In this document: piece by piece, positions 62,325 to 64,000 of the stretch
How positions within the stretch are numbered: position 1 is the stretch's first letter
Layout: each line of letters begins with the position of its first letter
Assembly: GCA_963775505.1 (NCBI GenBank)
Contig: CAVZIL010000008.1
Location: 1-64,000, forward strand
DNA: 64,000 nt
Origin: JAIBJN01 sp963775505
Lineage (GTDB): Bacteria; Actinomycetota; Thermoleophilia; Gaiellales; Gaiellaceae
Direction of reading: 5' to 3'
Position numbers and translations under genes: made by a program
Notes under the pieces: model-generated
Seen by the model: only the letters and a program-made list of their open reading frames with translations
Told to the model about the DNA's origin: nothing
Databases searched by the model: none

Positions 62325-62968
62325 CCGTGCACCGAGTCCGCTCCCGCGGCCGCACGCGCGTTGTCGGGGTACGGCTCGAGATCGTTCACGAAGCCCGGCG
62401 TTCCCTCGACGCGGCGCAGCCAGGCGGTGACCGCCGGGTAGGCGGCCATGTCGATGCCCGCCTCACCGGCCACGTGCGCGTAGGCGTAGAGCGAGACGTC
62501 GGCCACCGTGTAGCTGTCGCCGAGGAGGAACGCACGGTCGCGGAGGCCGTCGTCGAGCACTGCGAGCGCTGCTCGCGCGGACTCGAGCCGCGCGGCGAAG
62601 ACCTCGGGCCGCTCCGCGTCGCGGCCGGTCAGGCGCCAGAAGCGCGCGGTGCCGACGTTCGGCTCGAAGAGGTTCTGCTCGAAGAAGAGCCACTGCCAGA
62701 CGCGGGCTCGCTCGAGCAGGTCCTCGGGGACGAAGGGCGTGCCCTCGCCGAGGTAGAGGAGGATTGCGTTCGACTCGGCGATCGTCTGCCCGGAGTCGAG
62801 CTCGAGCACCGGCGTCCGCCCTGCCGGGTTCTTCGCCCGGTAGGCGGGCGTCGTCGACTCGCCCGCGAAGATGTCCACCGGCACGCGTTCGTAGGGAAGC
62901 CCGAGCTGGGCGAGCAGGAGGCGCGCCTTGTAGCAGTTGGCGGACGCCGCGTAGTCGTAGAGCCGCAT
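62321..62968 (-). CDS. Glutathione S-transferase-like protein (second copy)
   Basis: 215 residues from ATG 62968 (an in-frame ATG at 62986 adds six). Thioredoxin-like domain with ASANCYKARLLLAQLGLPYE and GRTPVLELDSGQTIAESNAI; helical domain with LLGDSYTVADVSLYAYAHVA. The NCYK active-site region is the same as in the GST-like protein of the methylamine operon, so the two are paralogues. Divergent from the LVIVD protein gene; the 3' end overlaps fbpB by 4 bases. Confidence 0.82.
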   Translation of the reverse strand: MRLYDYAASANCYKARLLLAQLGLPYERVPVDIFAGESTTPAYRAKNPAGRTPVLELDSGQTIAESNAILLYLGEGTPFVPEDLLERARVWQWLFFEQNLFEPNVGTARFWRLTGRDAERPEVFAARLESARAALAVLDDGLRDRAFLLGDSYTVADVSLYAYAHVAGEAGIDMAAYPAVTAWLRRVEGTPGFVNDLEPYPDNARAAAGADSVHG

Positions 62969-63078
62969 TCGGTGCCGGTCTGGCATCTGACTCCATCCTG
63001 ACAGGGTGATTGACTCTCCGTGCAGGCTGAACCAGCATGAGAGACCCAGCTTCCGAACGGGAACGGAAAGGTGCCGCA

Positions 63079-64000
63079 ATGACAGTCCGCCGCGCGCTGG
63101 CCCTCGGGGTCGTGCTTGCGCTTGCGCTCGCCGCGCTTCCGGCCTCGGCCGAAAGGCCCGGCAAGCCGAGCGGCGCGAGCTTCGAGAATCTCTTCCTCGT
63201 GGGCGCGACCGGGGACGACCGCCCGGTCGAGACCTTCGCCGAGGCGTTCTTCACGGACGCCGCCTTCCAGGGCCACTACGCCTACCAGGGAACGTGGAAC
63301 GGCGGCTTTCGCATCGTCGACATCCGGCGTCCGTGGCGGCCGAAGCCCGTCGCCGAGGTCGACTGCGGCACCTTCCAGGGCGACATCGGCGTCTACGGCG
63401 ACCTCGTCTTCCGCTCGATCGACACGCCGGTCGCGGCCGCGACGCCCGAGGAGACGTGCGACGCGCCGCCTGCCGTCCCGGGCTTCGAGGGGATCCAGAT
63501 CTTCGAGGTGCGGAAGCCGTGGCGCGCGGACGCCGACGACCTCGTCGCCGCCGTCGCCACCGACTGCGGCTCGCACACGCACACGGTGGTGCCCGACCCG
63601 AGGAACGACCGCGTCCTCCTCTACGTCTCGAACAGCGCGACCGCGCCCGAGTACAACAACGACGACGTCTGGAGGCACGAGTGCTCGGCCGAGCACGACA
63701 AGTTCCAGATCGTCTCGGTGCCGCTGGACGAGCCCGAGGCCGCCGAGGTGATCGCCGACGTCCCGCTCGACGGCGGCCACTCGTGCCACGACATCGGCGT
63801 CCTGCTCTCGAAGCGGACGAGGCTCGCTGCGTGCGCCGGGATGCAGGGAATCGTCTTCGACATCACGGATCCCGCCGAGCCGCAGCGCCTGAGCTCGTTC
63901 ACGGACGCGCGCGTGACGAGCTGGCACTCGGCGATGCTCTCGAAGGACGGCTCCGTGACGGCGATGGGCTGGGAGCCCGGCGGGGGTCTCGCGGCCGAGT
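63079..64000 (+). CDS. Secreted LVIVD-repeat protein (partial)
   Basis: At least 307 residues, running off the window. Signal peptide ALALGVVLALALAALPASAE. Then beta-propeller-like LVIVD repeats: GGFRIVDIRRPWRPKPVAEV, GIQIFEVRKPWRADADDLVA, GIVFDITDPAEPQRLSSF. Cys pairs (ECSAEH, SCHDIG) suggest disulfides. An alternative start at about 63034 would add 15 polar residues. Function unknown; these proteins are usually extracytoplasmic. Confidence 0.75.
   Translation, partial: MTVRRALALGVVLALALAALPASAERPGKPSGASFENLFLVGATGDDRPVETFAEAFFTDAAFQGHYAYQGTWNGGFRIVDIRRPWRPKPVAEVDCGTFQGDIGVYGDLVFRSIDTPVAAATPEETCDAPPAVPGFEGIQIFEVRKPWRADADDLVAAVATDCGSHTHTVVPDPRNDRVLLYVSNSATAPEYNNDDVWRHECSAEHDKFQIVSVPLDEPEAAEVIADVPLDGGHSCHDIGVLLSKRTRLAACAGMQGIVFDITDPAEPQRLSSFTDARVTSWHSAMLSKDGSVTAMGWEPGGGLAAE

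Overview
The window is very GC-rich and densely packed. Many genes overlap by 1-4 bases (ATGA, GTGA, TGATG), and GTG starts are common. The dnaB-rplI-rpsR-ssb-rpsF block, the F420/FMN luciferase-like oxidoreductase, the actinobacterial-style regulators and the codon use suggest an actinobacterium, probably of the Thermoleophilia (Gaiella/Solirubrobacter type). That placement is inference; there is no rRNA in the window.

The main content is an almost complete route from methylated amines to CO2. At the left edge, on the minus strand, are an APC permease, a small membrane protein, a UspA protein and a trimethylamine dehydrogenase with all substrate-pocket residues conserved. From 36.6 to 22.2 kb runs a compact minus-strand block. 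It holds gamma-glutamylmethylamide synthetase (gmaS), N-methylglutamate synthase (mgsA, mgsB, mgsC), a GST-like protein, a cupin-adenylate cyclase fusion, a GntR regulator, the four subunits of N-methylglutamate dehydrogenase (delta, alpha, gamma, beta), then fhs, fchA and folD. Methylamine would enter as gamma-glutamylmethylamide, become N-methylglutamate and be oxidised to methylene-THF; FolD and FchA give formyl-THF, and Fhs releases formate with ATP gain. Upstream lie a PucR-type regulator and a formate dehydrogenase large subunit with an in-frame UGA at the Cys/Sec position, so it is probably a selenoprotein. The NAD-side FDH subunit, FdhD and a MobA-like protein follow at 45-49 kb. An Amt transporter (20.0-21.5 kb), which could also carry methylammonium, sits next to the block. 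No methylamine-specific assimilation cycle (serine cycle or RuMP) is visible, so use of amines for nitrogen and energy is the simplest reading.

Other regions: 6.6-12.8 kb is a five-gene, translationally coupled redox operon of unknown substrate (Fe-S protein, FAD-linked oxidase, 90-aa protein, luciferase-like oxidoreductase, GMC oxidoreductase). 12.8-14.8 kb has a C26 amidase, an EamA transporter and a PRC-barrel protein. 14.8-18.1 kb has a GcvT-like protein, an IclR regulator and a divergent DAO-type flavoenzyme, resembling a dimethylglycine dehydrogenase split in two. 41-45 kb holds a WYL regulator, an ABC exporter and kynureninase. 49-52.3 kb has a secreted calcium-binding repeat protein and a PhoX-like Tat protein. 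52.4-58.6 kb is housekeeping (purA, dnaB, rplI, rpsR, ssb, rpsF), with DnaA-box-like motifs upstream of dnaB. 58.7-62.3 kb has an iron(III)-type ABC importer, followed by a second GST-like gene and the start of a secreted LVIVD-repeat protein.

The first 30 kb carries at least a dozen single-base frame breaks in otherwise well-conserved genes, while I noticed none in 30-64 kb. This looks more like local sequence or assembly error than decay. Coordinates of those genes span the whole broken reading frame.
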